From assembly GCA_964020085.1 (NCBI GenBank), contig OZ026607.1:14149641-14213640 (forward strand): a DNA stretch of 64,000 nucleotides. Direction: 5' to 3'. The stretch comes from Micromussa lordhowensis (Eukaryota; Cnidaria; Anthozoa; Scleractinia; Lobophylliidae). A model generated the notes under the pieces. The model made no database searches. It was not told the origin of the DNA and saw only the letters and a list, made by a program, of their open reading frames with translations. This document shows positions 43,020 to 55,238 of the stretch, piece after piece; position 1 is the first letter of the stretch; every line of letters starts with the position of its first letter. A program made the translations under genes and the position numbers.

Positions 43020-45009
43020 TTGTACCTGTTGGATTGCTTGAATCACCCGTTCGTGGTTACATGGGAAGAGAACTTCGATGGAGCACGTTCGACAACTGTG
43101 AACTTACTGCTTAGAACTTTAAGAGCGATTTGCAATATTTCAAGCAACGACGGGGAAGACTCTTTTTGCACACGAGCTGTTCGTATATTAGAAATGGAAA
43201 GCCAGACACGAAGTGGAGGATCAGGCAAACGAAAATCAAAAAAGAAATCTCGTGGACTACTTTGAGTCAGTTGGATGGTAATTTCGTCACCTAAACACTA
43301 GATTCCTGCGAGTGCTTACAGCCCGTCTACATTTGTCCTTAGCGAGAATGTATTTCGTCAAGGTAAAGTTGATCTATTAAACCCAGTTTGTGTTTTACTT
43401 TCTGGAATGGTTCATGTTTATAAGAACGACGTGTTGTAGTTTTGAGACTTGATTACATGCTGAAGTAGGTACTTTTGTGGTGTCTTCTTTGTGCGGCTCC
43501 TTGTTCTAAAATTTGATCCTTTCACGCAAGGAACTTTTATTAAACGTTTAGTCCATCAACTAAATGGATATATAGCTTGTTTTGACTCAGTTCTATTTCA
43601 GAATTGGCTGGCCCATACTTTGACTGTGATTATAGAGAGATCAACCAAAACACTGGCTTCGATCGTTTGAAAATCGTAGAATTGTTTGGACCTTTATTTT
43701 TGAAGCCGCAGGAGCAAGGCAGAATAAAACATTTCCTACAATTACTGATTTCACATTGTCACACGTTTTAAGTCGTGATTCCAAATAACCAATGTAAATT
43801 TTACAGCGAAATTCGTCAGATAAGTTAAAAGCGTGTGTTCCCTAAGCGGTTCGCAGATAATGTTACGCGGTCATATTTTCGACGCTATTGCTCAGAATGT
43901 TTGTTGCACTGCTAATATGCCTTCGAAAACCTCTCTGAGTCTCGCAGTTTGGTTGTCAAGTAATGTTAAAGGATTAATCCTCGACTTTTATTTAAATCGA
44001 AGGAAAAATAAAGGTTGGTTGGTGGCGTACAGGTCCGACCTATTTACATGTTAGTTTATCGGTCGTAACGCTTTTCGATTGATCACATAACTTTGCCGGC
44101 CAATACTGCGGAATTCGAAGACATAGGTTGTCGGTAGCATTTCTACTAATTACTGGTTGGCTTAAGCAGAATTAGAAAATTTTGAAAATAGCGTTTGAAA
44201 GTCTGCTGAACAAATGTCAGTGAGAGTTATTCAATTGTTCTCACAGACTCACTTCGCTTGTTTTGGTTTGAGATACTCAGCCCATTGTTTACGTCTTGAT
44301 CGATCATCGCCAGTTAATTGTACAGTATACCTTTCTTTAAATCCGGGATATTGCTGCAACAGCCGATAGCACTTATGGAACCCGTTTCTGCGCACCTTTC
44401 GAATGTGTATTGCACTACCCTGGAGGAAATCAGAGGACGTGAGATATTCAACCTCCCTGAGTAGACGTTACAATAGCCGCTGGACCCATGTATTCTCCTC
44501 GACTCTATCGTGAGTCGATTTGCCATTTTCGAGATCTCGTCGGGGCACAAAATATCGAGGATTTAGCCGAATTCATTTTTTTTTTTCGCACAAGTATTTC
44601 AAATAAAAAATAGATTTGTTTTATGGAAAAATACAAATTTGGGGTTTAGTGCACTTTAATCCATCAGGCTAGCAAATCGCATGGTAATATCATATTTAAA
44701 AGTTTCACTTCACACTCATGCTGTAATGATTGTCTTTACAATTCAACAGCATGTTTTTTTTTTCTTTTATTACTCTCTTCGGTTCTCCAGGTAACCTTAG
44801 GAAAGTACAGCAAAGTAAAGTAAAGACTTTATTTCAAGAGGGTTTGCGTTAAATAGCCTTAGCTAATAAATCTGTGGCCCTCTAAAAATTTTACAATTCA
44901 ATGGCCTTGGCCTTGAATTAGTTTAATTTCTTCCAGAACTTATCAATTTTATATATATTATATCCATTTTCAGAATACGAGAGCAATGACTTAATGGATG
45001 TTTTTGTTT
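43020..45009. other. Intron-like remainder of GFP relic A and unassigned DNA
   Basis: The first 50 bases match GFP relic B intron 2. After that I see no further GFP exon and no other gene. The minus frame at 44314-44550 is unrecognised and unsupported. Confidence 0.4.
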
Positions 45010-46193
45010 TGTGTTTTTTTTTTCATCTAGGTTTTATAGACATCATGTAAGCTTTGTCGCAAAGGACTTTCGTCTCCTGAGTGATTGAAGTGGATTTCGG
45101 ACGCGACATTCAGATTTATAACAGCACCTCTCAGAACTGAGGTCCCATTCACCCTGGCTATTTGGACGAGAGCAGATCGAGAACAACAAGAGTTTTAACA
45201 GGCTGATATCTTACTTTATGTCTACCAGCATGGTAAGTGCTGGAAGGAAAGTTTTATTTTATGTCTTACCGATGATTTTACTTCAGTGCTTCTTGTTAAA
45301 CGGATCAGGTTAACCTCAGTTTCACCCCGCAGAGTGGGATTAAACCAGTCATGAGGATCAAGCTGCTTATGGAAGGCGCTGTAAACGGGCACAGCTTGGC
45401 GATTGAAGGAAATGGCGAACCCTATTAGTAAGTAAAAGTTACTTCTAAGTCAGTAAAAGTTACTTCCAAGTACTTCTCAGTACTTCTAAGTACTTTTCAG
45501 TACCTTTTAGTACTTCTAAGTACTTCTAAGTCTTCTAACTTTGAGTTCAGCTGTACGGTCACATTGCTTCAAACAGTGCTGTATCAACCGTTCGTGGTTA
45601 CAGGGAAAGGGAAAGGCGATTACTTTGTTGCGTTTCATGGTCTCATTGCAGAGAGAACACCCTCTAACCTTATCGTTAAGTTTCTTGTCAGAAACCTTTC
45701 GAATTTATATTCTGTCAAGTGACTTCTGCCTTGTTTATCAGGCACTTTCTTTTGAATTAGTGTCTATATTGGCGGTAACAGGATGCTGTATCACAAAAGA
45801 ACATTAGCTTAGAATTTTGAACTGTCATTTATATTGATTTAATAAGCCAAGTAGATATTTACAGTCATTACTTCTCTAGCCTTTTTGACAGAAGAAAAAT
45901 AAATTTCTTCACTGAATTTGAATAGCGCTTATATTTTCTTACATCCTTGATTCCCTGTTTGTGTTTTAGGGAACGCAGATTTTGGAACTTAAAGTCGAAG
46001 GCCACAGAGCTCTGTCTTTTCATTTGGATTTCTTGTCAGCCACACTCCAGTATTGCAATAGGGCATTCACTGAATACCCATCAGGAATACCAGACTATTT
46101 CGAGTAGTCGTGTTTTCTGAGGGGTTTTGCTGGGAACGAACCCTCAGTTCCGAAGAAAGGGGCATTTGCATTGCCACAAACGATATAAAGTTA
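45010..46193 (+). pseudogene. GFP-like fluorescent protein relic B (exons 1-3, chromophore Gly lost)
   Basis: The most complete GFP-like copy. Exon 1 is ATG|GTAAGT (45230-45232). Exon 2 (45333-45427) reads SGIKPVMRIKLLMEGAVNGH then SLAIEGNGEPY and loses frame at its end (TATTA|GTAAGT). Exon 3 (45970-46193) opens GTQILELKVEGHR, continues FLSATLQYCNRAFTEYPSGI and PDYFE, meets a stop (TAG 46105-46107), then goes on CWERTLSSEERGICIATNDI to a GTAAGA donor. The chromophore tripeptide X-Tyr-Gly reads Gln-Tyr-Cys (TGC at 46054-46056), so cyclisation would not be expected even without the stop. Exons 4-5 were not found; a SINE lies 400 bases downstream. Confidence 0.9.
45430..45537 (+). repeat. Minisatellite of TACTTCTAAG in GFP relic B intron 2
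   Basis: About ten diverged copies of the 10-mer TACTTCTAAG and variants (TACTTCCAAG, TACTTCTCAG, TACTTTTCAG) follow directly after the exon 2 donor. No equivalent is seen in relics A or C, so it grew locally. Confidence 0.8.
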
Positions 46194-46610
46194 GTAAGAT
46201 GTAAAGCGTAGCACTGAGTTCTATATTGATAAAAATTGTTTAGTTTTAATTACATCCCTTCTTAAGAGTTTATTCATAGATCTGCTGGTACAGTTTTAAG
46301 TTTCATATTACTTTCTTGTTTTGTTATTGAAAGTGATTGTATGAAATATTTCGAATTACTTAGGTCTTAAGTTTCTTTTCAAAGTGGCTTTCTCTGGGTA
46401 AAATCATGAGAAGAAAATGAAAAATTGCTTTTGGTATCACTGACACTTTGCATTACATGGGGCTACTGGATCTTAATATACAATTCTCTATTAATTTTTT
46501 TGACGCTAACTAAATTCCTTTAAATGCAACTTTTTCTCGTATGTTTGTCTGGTCATATTTTGTATGTGTTACTTCTCTTTCATCAGGATGGTTGGCGAGG
46601 AGTTAACATA

Positions 46611-46903
46611 AAAAAAAGTAATACTTAAAAAAATTACTTTTATTTACCCTCGCTGGTGTTTACAGCACAAAGGCTAGCGGTGCCGAGCAAAAAACTGAAA
46701 TAAATACTTCAAAATTGAACATAACATTGTTCAGATCCCAACTGGCCAAAGGCAAACCAGTTGGCTAGTTACAAACGTGGGTGAGGATTTGAACTCGGGG
46801 CTACCGTTAACCAAGTCCAGGTCTTGGTCAGGGCAGAACTCGAACCCGGGACCGCTGGTTTACGAGTACAACACGCTGACCACTTGGCCGCGCTGCTTCC
46901 TAT
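46611..46903 (-). mobile_element. tRNA-Thr-derived SINE, about 290 bp
   Basis: On the minus strand the head reads GCGCGGCCAAGTGGTCAGCG, then CTCGTAAACCAGCGGTC and GGGTTCGAGTTCTGCC. These are an A box, an anticodon region resembling tRNA-Thr(CGT) and a B box. The body contains GCCAACTGGTTTGCCTTTGG and CAGTTGGGATCTGAACAATG and ends TAAATAAAAGTAATTTTTTT followed by another T run. That gives a tRNA-derived promoter, a body and an A/T-rich tail, the SINE layout. It lies downstream of GFP relic B on the other strand. I could not find a target duplication. Confidence 0.75.
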
Positions 46904-48090
46904 GTACAATTCAATTCGTACATTGTCTAGTTATGTAGAGAAAAACCGTGAAATGGGAGTCATTTTTACCCAACCAACATTTTTATACTTTGGCACCCTA
47001 ATTATAGACTACATTTGAATGAGCTTACGATAAACCAGCATAATGATGGCAACTGGTAAAATAGAACCTTTCCTACAATGTATATAGCGAGAAAGCTTAT
47101 CTTGAAACGCATTGAAACCACGGTATCGTTCTTCCTTAAAAAGCCACGCACATAGTTTTGCACTAAAAATAATTTGTGTGACTGACATCCTGGCCACTGA
47201 AAAGCTTTATCAAGGTTAACATAAAAACAGCTTTGGTTTGATTCGAAATGATTGCCAATCTCGGTATTTAGCCTTGCCAGGGCCCATCGCAATGTCTCTC
47301 AAAGTATATTATTAACAATTTTTCGAGGCGCTGTAAAATATTTGATTCGCATCATCTAGTAATGAATCTACCAGTCAAATATCTGGTAAACTTTTCCATT
47401 TTTGTAATATACTAGCAAATTTTCTCTCCATTTAAGTGGCAAGACGACTCAAACTATCCGCTAATCGCGCATAAAGCGATGGCTAAAATACCTTCATTTA
47501 GAATTTTAAAACTTGAGATATAGTTTGAAACTCTGATCTATACAGCTAGTAAGTGCAGTCCATTATCGGCAAAAACATGCAAAAAGTACTACGCGCATCA
47601 CGTCCCAGTGAAAATCGAAATTTTCTTTTTATAACTACAGCTTATCTATTTCGCAGATTGCTTTTATTCCGAAATTCTGTCATTACCTAAGCCTTCACAG
47701 TGTTGATTTTAATAACAGTTCCACAAAATATAAGTAGGTAGGTATTGCTTTTAAAACCTGAACACTCTGTTAGCGAGCTTTTTGACAGAGCTCACGGACA
47801 AAGCTCAACGCCATGGCCACATCTTGGGCTAATACCCTATCGCATTGTTTAAGAGGTAGGTCTCTTCGAGAATCAGACCAAAAAAATATCAAAGTTTGGA
47901 ATCATGGAGAAAAACGAGATTTTTAGCTTGAAATTTTAAACAAATCTTCTCAAACTCATTAATAATTCATTAAGCTGAAACAAAGAAAATCACAACCGTG
48001 AAGGAGGTTTTGATGCCCGGTCTTAATTAGCATAGATTTGGACGATTTTACCTCATGATTTTCTTCTTAGTTTTTGCTTTGATTGAGAAG
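46904..48090. other. No recognised gene
   Basis: The minus frame at 47002-47292 has no domain that I recognise. I looked for GFP exons 4 and 5 here on the plus strand and did not see them. Confidence 0.4.
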
Positions 48091-48236
48091 ATATATCAAA
48101 CACTCGAGACAGTGTTTCATCGGCTATCCAAACACCTCGAATTTCGTCAAAAATACTCCGCTGCGCGTCGTATTTTCAACTCTCTTCTCGGTGTTTGGAT
48201 ATCCCGATGAAACACTGTCGCTCGTGTTTGATATAT
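48091..48236. repeat. 146-bp fold-back element
   Basis: ATATATCAAACACTCGAGAC then AGTGTTTCATCGG and TATCCAAACAC on the left pair with GTGTTTGGATATCC, CGATGAAACACTGTCG and CTCGTGTTTGATATAT on the right. The centre holds a GC-rich piece (CTCCGCTGCGCGTCG). It resembles a small fold-back repeat often seen in corals. Confidence 0.85.
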
Positions 48237-50605
48237 TACATCGCATTTAGTTCGCTGAAAGTTTGGGTAATGGTGCTTCCAGGTAGGTTCACTGAAAACA
48301 GGAGGCCACTTAGTGTACCAGCGAGAGTTCTGATGTTCATCATTACAATTAAAACATCATTGTAATTGAAATGTCATTGCTAAATAATATCTAAAAGATC
48401 AAAATTTGACTGAAAAATATCAGTTTTCTAAGTTGAAGTTTGATAAGTACACAGGACCACTAAACTACTGTCTCTAAATGACGAGCTTCCTTAACTTGAT
48501 GTTTCCTGCTTTGTTCTTGGATTGGTCTTAGAGTTAGCTACTTGTTGGTTTCTCAGTTTTTGTTTTTTTTTACTGTTCCGTTCAAGATGGTTACCAATAA
48601 CAGGTATGCAGAAATTTACGTTTCTAACATTGGAAAATATTATTTTCTAAGGTTTCGTGGTAGAGCGATTTTACTCCACCACTCCGTTTGAGAAACTCCC
48701 ATAAAAAAAAGGTTAGGCATGCTCGTCGGAAAATTTGAATTTAACTCCTAAAGGAAACTAATGTGGGCGTCGCTCGAGCTTCATAAAAACTGTAAGATAC
48801 CAGTTAAAATGGAATAGGATCGATTACTAGTCCTGTTGAATAAAGAATCCCGCGCGCACTTGTAGACCCAACTCGCGTACTCGAGAGATCGACAGAAAAA
48901 AGCCTGAAAATAGAAATTAACTCTTTTATTATTATTCTTTTTTTGTGCACCCTAAAGGATACCGTGACAGCTAAAAATGGTGATGTTTCGTCATCAACAC
49001 CCTAAGTGAGACCAGGATCCTTGATTTGTACCCGAGACGACGAGTATCACATACCTTTTCATGTAGGAGTGCCGTCTTCCCCGGGGTTTCGAACATCCTC
49101 CGTCTAAGGCAGTTTACAGTCGCTTGCACCTTGTCAAGTCCAGTTATTTTTTGAATTTCTGACGCAAGTACTCAATATTATACACCAGAAATGATCTAAA
49201 CTGGATAAATGTTCGCATGAACGTTTCTATAGCTTCATACAAATATATATGGAAATTATTTTAATTCCCAAAGGTCTCCGCTCCTACGACCTTATTAAGC
49301 GTAATCGATTGCCTAAAAAGAAGATATTGAAAGTCCCAAAATGATTCAAATCGTGATTAAAAGTTTAAGACGATCAACAGACAAGAGAATCGAGGAGTAT
49401 CCGAACGACACGTTTCACTATTTATTTATACGCTGACTGTAAATAAATACATATAAATACGAACACGGCGAAATTATATGAACAAATACTTGATAAATAG
49501 AAGGAACGAAATTACACAAGGGTGGGAGTTCTGCAGTCTCTGTTTGATATGGCCTTGGAAGGGGAAGGGAAAAAAGAAAAGAAAAGAAAAGCAAAGAAAA
49601 AGAAAAGTTATCACAACATGGGGTATTTGTATTTGGTCACCCATCCAAGTAGGAACCCCACCGATCTGGGCTTAAGTTTGTTGAGCGAACAAGACACGTT
49701 TCTAAGATATCTCAATAGGTAAGAAAGAGAGAAAGAAAGAAAGAAAACCAAAAACAAAAAAAAACAAAAAAACAAAACAAAAAAGCACTGAAACTGGCAG
49801 GAAAATAAAGAACGAAAAAAAACAATAAGAATAAAAATGACAATTTTAAATTGCTTTGGTGAGCGGACAAGAAGTAGTATACGTTTTTTATAATTGTCTC
49901 GATCTCTCGGACAAGGATAACCGATGACTTCATGAATGTCTTCAACGCTGTGATATCTCCTTTTGTATTGTCTTAGACTTACCGTTGCGTTTTGCACTAT
50001 TTCTTAACGATGCCACTGGGCTTTAACTTTAACCTTTGGATTAAGAGGCTGTCCGTATATAAGAAAACTGAGATTTTGGCCAAAAACTGAATTTCTTTAA
50101 AATTTCTGTGGGAGACAATAAGTCCATATGACAAAGAAAAAAAGCAATAATTTGGATTAGAATTATATTGTTCAATATTTCTAGCGACGATTTCCGAAGA
50201 TGGTCCAAACCCGACTCTGAAAATCGTTCTGTTTCGAGTCAAATTTAGGCATTTCGCTGAAAACGCTGAAAACGTATGCTTTGACTTAAATACAATAAAA
50301 CTTACAGATCATTTTATCTCATGTTTTGTCTTTTCATTAACGGAAAATATTTGAAATCAGGCATAAGATAAATTATTTATGACTTTTTAAAAATTACCTC
50401 ACAAAGAGCCCTCGCAAAATTGTAACGTGATTTGAGCCCTGACTAATATCCATGTTTAGTATTAGGCATGGTGCACCGCGAACAGGGAATAAGAACTTTT
50501 GGCACTAACATTTTTGAACTACAGGAGCTCGATTCATATAGCTAATCTTCAACCGAGAAAGCGTGCATGACGCAATTTGGGTGTTAAAATAATAATACCT
50601 TTCAG
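48237..50605. other. No recognised gene; purine-rich tracts
   Basis: Contains a GAAAAGAAAAG-type purine tract at about 49561-49610 and AGAAAGAAAGAAA plus A-rich runs at about 49725-49830. The open frames across them are of low complexity and should not be read as genes. Confidence 0.5.
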
Positions 50606-50755
50606 CAATAGCTGTTATTGCAGTTGAGTCTGCGATCAAAGGTTCTTTTGTTTAGAAATGCACGCAAACGAGGCGAAAGGGTCAATACAAAGCTTAATTG
50701 ACCCTTTCGCCTCGTTTACATGTCAAACCGCTGATAACTGTGATAACAGCTATTG
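50606..50755. repeat. 150-bp fold-back with 21-bp perfect core
   Basis: Outer arms CAATAGCTGTTAT (50606-50618) and ATAACAGCTATTG (50743-50755) are perfect inverse copies. An inner pair, AAACGAGGCGAAAGGGTCAAT (50666-50686, 21 bases, exact inverse at 50697-50717), closes a 10-base loop. The stretch between the arms does not pair, so the structure is two nested hairpins. Confidence 0.9.
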
Positions 50756-50987
50756 TTCTCAAAACGTGCTCTTTGCTAGAGATGAGGCATGAATAGCCTT
50801 AAATTCACCTTTTACTCCAAAATTGGAAATTAAAAAGCCAAAAGGAGCGGCTGCGCCGTAAGCTGCTTCTGAGTTGGTTAAAAAAAGTTTAGACCACGTA
50901 AAAGCACTCTCATAATTAACAACTAGAACCATTAATCATACAATTTACTGCCTGGAAAGGAAAATTACTTATCACCTATGTACTTAA

Positions 50988-51819
50988 GGTGTCTCCATAG
51001 GGTTTTAAGAGCGCGCGCACCGATGATGCGAGCTTTAGTAATGTGCGTGCGCTAGCTGACGCAAGCTCATGGAAAGCAGCAAACAAGTCAACAATATAGC
51101 TCAAATTACAACCCTGAAGAACAACCAGAGAAACCATTTAGAAGAAAACGTAAAGGAAACGATTTGGACGGAAAGGTCTTGTGTGTATTTTGATGACACC
51201 GCCATTGTCGAGTCGCTCATCGAAAATACCGCGTGGTTCGAAAACTCGCGCATGCTCACATAGCGATCTTGGCGAGTTCCTATTCTGATGACGTAATTCC
51301 CATTGAGGTGAAAAAAATAGAAAAATCTTTATCAGATTTCTCGAATTTCCTTCGGTGAAATTCCTTAAGATTTGGCAGAGAAGTTATTCCTTATTAGCTT
51401 TCCTTGCTTTCAATTTATCAGAAAAATTTGTAAGACAAGGTTTTCGCTTAGCCAAAAAAACACAAAAATGCTAAAAACGAAAAAACTACCTTGACAACCC
51501 CTACTTTTTGCGATTTTAAAAGTTTCTTCTTACCAGGCTCTACCCGGTTTGAGCATATCAGAAAATTTTACCGAAGGAAATTGAAGAAAATTGAAATCAA
51601 AGCCAAACAAACGTCAAAAAATGGCGATGTTTGAGTAGTTTTAATTTGAGACTTAAAGCTGATATCAGACTGGTGACCGTTGAACAACAAATTTTGGCCC
51701 TTGTTTGTTATGTTTCAGTAGCTTTGATTAGGAAAATAGCAAAAAGAACGAGAATATCAACTTTCGATTGAGGTCACTGGCGCGCGCTTCGTGATCTTGC
51801 ATAACCCTATTGAGCCACC
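50988..51819. mobile_element. Non-autonomous TTAA-flanked TIR element, 832 bp (TTAA element 2)
   Basis: The left end GGTGTCTCCATAGGGTT matches the inverse of the right end, GGTGGCTCAATAGGGTT, at 15 of 17 bases. TTAA flanks both (50984-50987 and 51820-51823). An alternating GCGCGCGCAC tract sits just inside the left end and GCGCGC again inside the right end. The frames within (51069-51263 and 51728-51922) do not resemble a transposase. It follows the same terminal scheme as the element at 2650-3278. Confidence 0.8.
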
Positions 51820-51823
51820 TTAA

Positions 51824-52263
51824 GTTGTAGCGAGCACATAAAGAAAATATAGATTTCAATCGTCTACACCTTTTATTTACACCGCAATGTGCCAATAAAG
51901 AGTTCATATTTCCGCAGAACAAAATAATTAGAGAAAGAAAATAAATGGGTGTCTGGAATTCAATATTAAATCTGCTACGCTATGTTTCCGATTGCCTGGA
52001 ATAAGACAAATGAAGTTGACAGTGCTACTAATTAACTCAGCTATGCACAGTTGTGAGATTCCGCACAATATACACTGTATTTACATTACATTAAACTCGC
52101 ATTCCGTCCGGTCCTTTATTTCACGTTGTTAGCTCCCTAGCAATACATGGCTTGTAAAACTATCTGCTTTCCCTTAGTTCATTAAAAGTAAGGGAAAAAA
52201 TGTCAAGCTGTATTTTTAAGCGCTCAATACATTCTGAAGTAGACAATTTGTGAACTTGATTTC
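51824..52263. other. No recognised gene
   Basis: AT-rich DNA between TTAA element 2 and the broken multicopy gene. Nothing I can name. Confidence 0.4.
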
Positions 52264-54330
52264 TTAACGGTGACATTCACATCCTTCTAAGAATGTGGAT
52301 AGGCTCACTACCAAATTATTTTTCCCATCTCTTGAAGCATATGGAACTCCAAAATATCTAAGTATCTTCTTTAGCATAACTACAGTGAATTTTTCTAGTT
52401 TCTCTTCTCGTGAGAGGTCGCACAGGCAATAGGCATCGTAGTAGATTGGATGTCTAGGACTGAGTTGGGCGAATATGTTTTTCAGTACCACATGCCTCTC
52501 TTGCTCTTCCTCTTCTGTGTACACGTCCTCTATCTGCACCGTTTGGTTCCCTTGCCTTCTACGTGGAGCCGCCAGTCTCGAAAATCCTTACAACTGACTC
52601 TTCGTTAGCCAGTCTTTTCTTTGAAACATCCGTAAACCACCTAGGTTCCTTGATGTTCTAATGTCTGCAGCCACTTTTCCGGAGTCTGCTTTGTTCCTAG
52701 TTCCCTCTCCGAAGTGGAATTTCGCATTTAGGTACTGTTTGACCTCATCCGTAAACCACACAGCTTGACTTCGCGGCTTGTGTAAAGCCTAGCCAAGCTT
52801 TAAGTTACTACAAGAGCCAGCAGTTTTATTTCTGCCACGTTGCTCATAGCTACGTGCCATGAGTGCGCGGACGGCCTCGTTGTTGTCAACAGTAAGGAAT
52901 TTCTCGGTCCAGTATCTTCTGAGCTTGTCATATACCGTTTCAGAACGACAATTTCTTAAACACATCAAAAATTTCACCATCTGACTTCCAGGCTCACAGC
53001 ACAAAAAAAAAAAAAAAAAAAAGAAGAAAACTGCGGCTTTGTTCGTCGTCACTTGCTGTAGGCTTATGGATTCGAGTCTCCTTGACTGAGAAAAAGTCTG
53101 GACCTTGGGGCTTTACGATGATTTCTTGGTAGGAAATGACCTTACCCTGCCTTACGCCATAAGTGCTCTACATCCGAACTCTATTAAGTTCAAATTTAAA
53201 GTTATGATACCTACTAAGACCATCTACTTTATTTATCTCTACTCTCTATTGAGTCTTATTTACTGAGGAAACACAGGCAGTTGTGCCTCGAACGGGACGT
53301 TCGAAATACGCCTTACACATGTCCTTGGCGGAGAGAACGTCATTTTCCTCACTACGATATCGCTGATTTCATCGCACAAAGGATGCTTTCGCAAACATCT
53401 TTTCCGTACTGTGGCTCGGGAAAGTCATACTGCATGACAGTAAGACGAACTCGTATCCCAGCTTTCTTATGGCCGCCATGAGGAAGTTGTCTTGGTAAAG
53501 GTATGCTTCGTCACTCCTATGCCAGTCACTCGGGGAAACTGGTGATCTTTCTGTTACAACCCCCAGCTTGTTTTAATGATTGGCACACTGCATACCAGTC
53601 CTGTTTGCACGAATAAATGATACGCGCATAAGATTTCAGCTCAACCTTGCCAGTCCTAGCATTCATGGTTATGACCATTGCTATATCCCAGCTAAGACCT
53701 CGTTTCCAAACCAGTCGGACCGCTTCTCGCGATATTTCATTTAAAGAAATTTCATGGCTCAGTCTATTTTTATAATATCTGACGCGTCGTTTGCGATTTT
53801 CATTGCATCCTGCTTAGCCTCTACCTGGTTTATGGAACGAATGATGCTTGCTTTTCACGGCAAGATGTCTCATGACTTTGCGCGGTCAAATTCATCTAGC
53901 AGATCTTCTCGTTGCTTTCAACTGTAAGGTGTCCAGGATGAACCTGCGATCCCCAGTCTGACTTCCTGAAGTACATTCTTCATCCTTTGGTGGTAATCGC
54001 AACTGAATAATTGATCGTGTAAACACAGTTGCTGGAAGCCGGTTTCGACAGACTCACCAAGCGCGAAATTTCCACAGTGATCAGCTCAAGTAGAATCATT
54101 TGGCTGGTAATATACGCAGAAGTCAGTCTCGAGTAAGCGTTTTACAGCTCTGAGCTTGCTACGAGCAACAAGACACCACTGCTTTCCAATTCCTACTTTC
54201 TCAAGAGTTTGAACCAGTGTGTCAAGAGTCTGAAATCCCGCAGTATTGTCCAAACCTGGAGTGTCTTACGCTGACATGCTTCCCGAGCCTCCAGGTTTTG
54301 TTTGTAGATCTGGTCACCGTTCTCATAACG
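52264..54330 (-). pseudogene. Degenerate multicopy cnidarian C2H2/DDE-like gene
   Basis: Leftward fragments follow the order of a long protein family that is highly multicopy in corals and whose core looks transposase-like. They are NTAGFQTLDTLVQTLEKVG and FCVYYQPND (about 54250-54080), FDRAKS and IIRSINQVEAKQDAMKIAND (about 53880-53770), TGKVELKSYARIIYSCKQDW (about 53650), VMQYDFPEPQYGKDVCESIL (about 53420), FTDEVKQYLNAKFHFGEGTR (about 52760) and a last frame at 52539-52264 (LRYFGVPYASRDGKNNL). Several stops and frameshifts separate them and a poly-A run sits at about 53003-53022. I am confident that the pieces belong to one decayed gene, but less so about its function. Confidence 0.65.
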
Positions 54331-55044
54331 TTAGGCATCTCTATTTTGATATGTAATGCTTAATTCTTCTGGTTATTTTATTTTTTTATTCTTTCTTGTG
54401 TTTAATAATATTTTTTTTTTAAGTATCAATTGTTACGCGCTTTTGATCATATTTGCATGGAAAAGTCGCGTTATAAATTTTTAATTATTATTATTATTAT
54501 TCTCTCAATACTTTCGAGGATTAGTATTTTACTACCGTAAGAAACATATAGATAGTCTGTTTGTAAATTCCACAAAGTGATCGCCTTTGTCCATGTCAAG
54601 ACGTACGCGATACTTGGTTATAACTTCAGGGGTAGTACCGGGGCTGCTTAGATTAGCACGAGAGCGTGCACGTGTTTGCTTTATTTCCCATGTAGATAGT
54701 TTTCCGTACGGTTGGTGAATTTTTTGCAGCATGGTTATGGGATACCTATATATGGTTTTCACTGCCACGCAACCAAAAAATATAGCGAAAACTATTCAGT
54801 GGATAAAGTCAAGAAATTGTGAATAGGAGATGGGTAAAGACACTTCTCCAAGTTTTGGGTCTCTGCGTTTTCGCAACCGTCAGGTATATATTCCTCGAAG
54901 TGCTTCCACAAATTTACAGAGCCCAGTGCGGAACCGCCATGTTGGTAGAGCTCTGTGCTCCACCAAGATGAACAAGAATGAACAAAATCATACCATTTCA
55001 AAGAGCAAAAACAACGAAAAGCGCAAAAAAGTCTCTATCTCAAG
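54331..55044. other. No recognised gene; (TTA)n microsatellite
   Basis: A TTATTATTATTATTATT run lies at about 54483-54500. The frames at 54532-54768, 54792-55001 and 54830-55054 overlap each other on opposite strands and none has support. Confidence 0.35.
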
Positions 55045-55172
55045 CGTAAACTGAGGCCCCGTCCCTCCGGAGATTTTTAATCCGCAACTTTTTTTTTCCG
55101 GATTCATAAATTTCCCCGTCCACACGAAGCGTGTTAATGGAGAGCGGATTAAAAATATATATATATCTCAGT
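55045..55172 (+). mobile_element. Possible hAT-like MITE end
   Basis: GAGGCCCCGTCCCTCCGGAG, TTTTTTTTTCCGGATTCATA and CCCGTCCACACGAAGCG recall a hAT-type MITE with GGCCCCGTCCACACG text that I know from marine invertebrates. Only one end is clear. Low confidence. Confidence 0.35.
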
Positions 55173-55238
55173 TTCGCTCTTGCTCATGCCACAAAACATG
55201 AAAGCCCTCTCACAGTTCTGAGCTTTGGCTGAGCAGCA

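Noticed and set aside
43020..43265. 81-codon frame after GFP relic A, ending in a Lys/Arg-rich tail
   Set aside because: Its first part matches intron 2 of relic B, so it is intron-derived and not a GFP exon or a gene of its own.
46194..48090. Search for GFP exons 4 and 5 of relic B
   Set aside because: I read the plus strand for IRFDGVNFP- and HYxCDFKTxYKAKK-like text and found none; a SINE occupies part of the interval.
49611..49997. Minus-strand frame rich in Phe and Leu, resembling a membrane protein
   Set aside because: It is the complement of a purine-rich microsatellite; low complexity.
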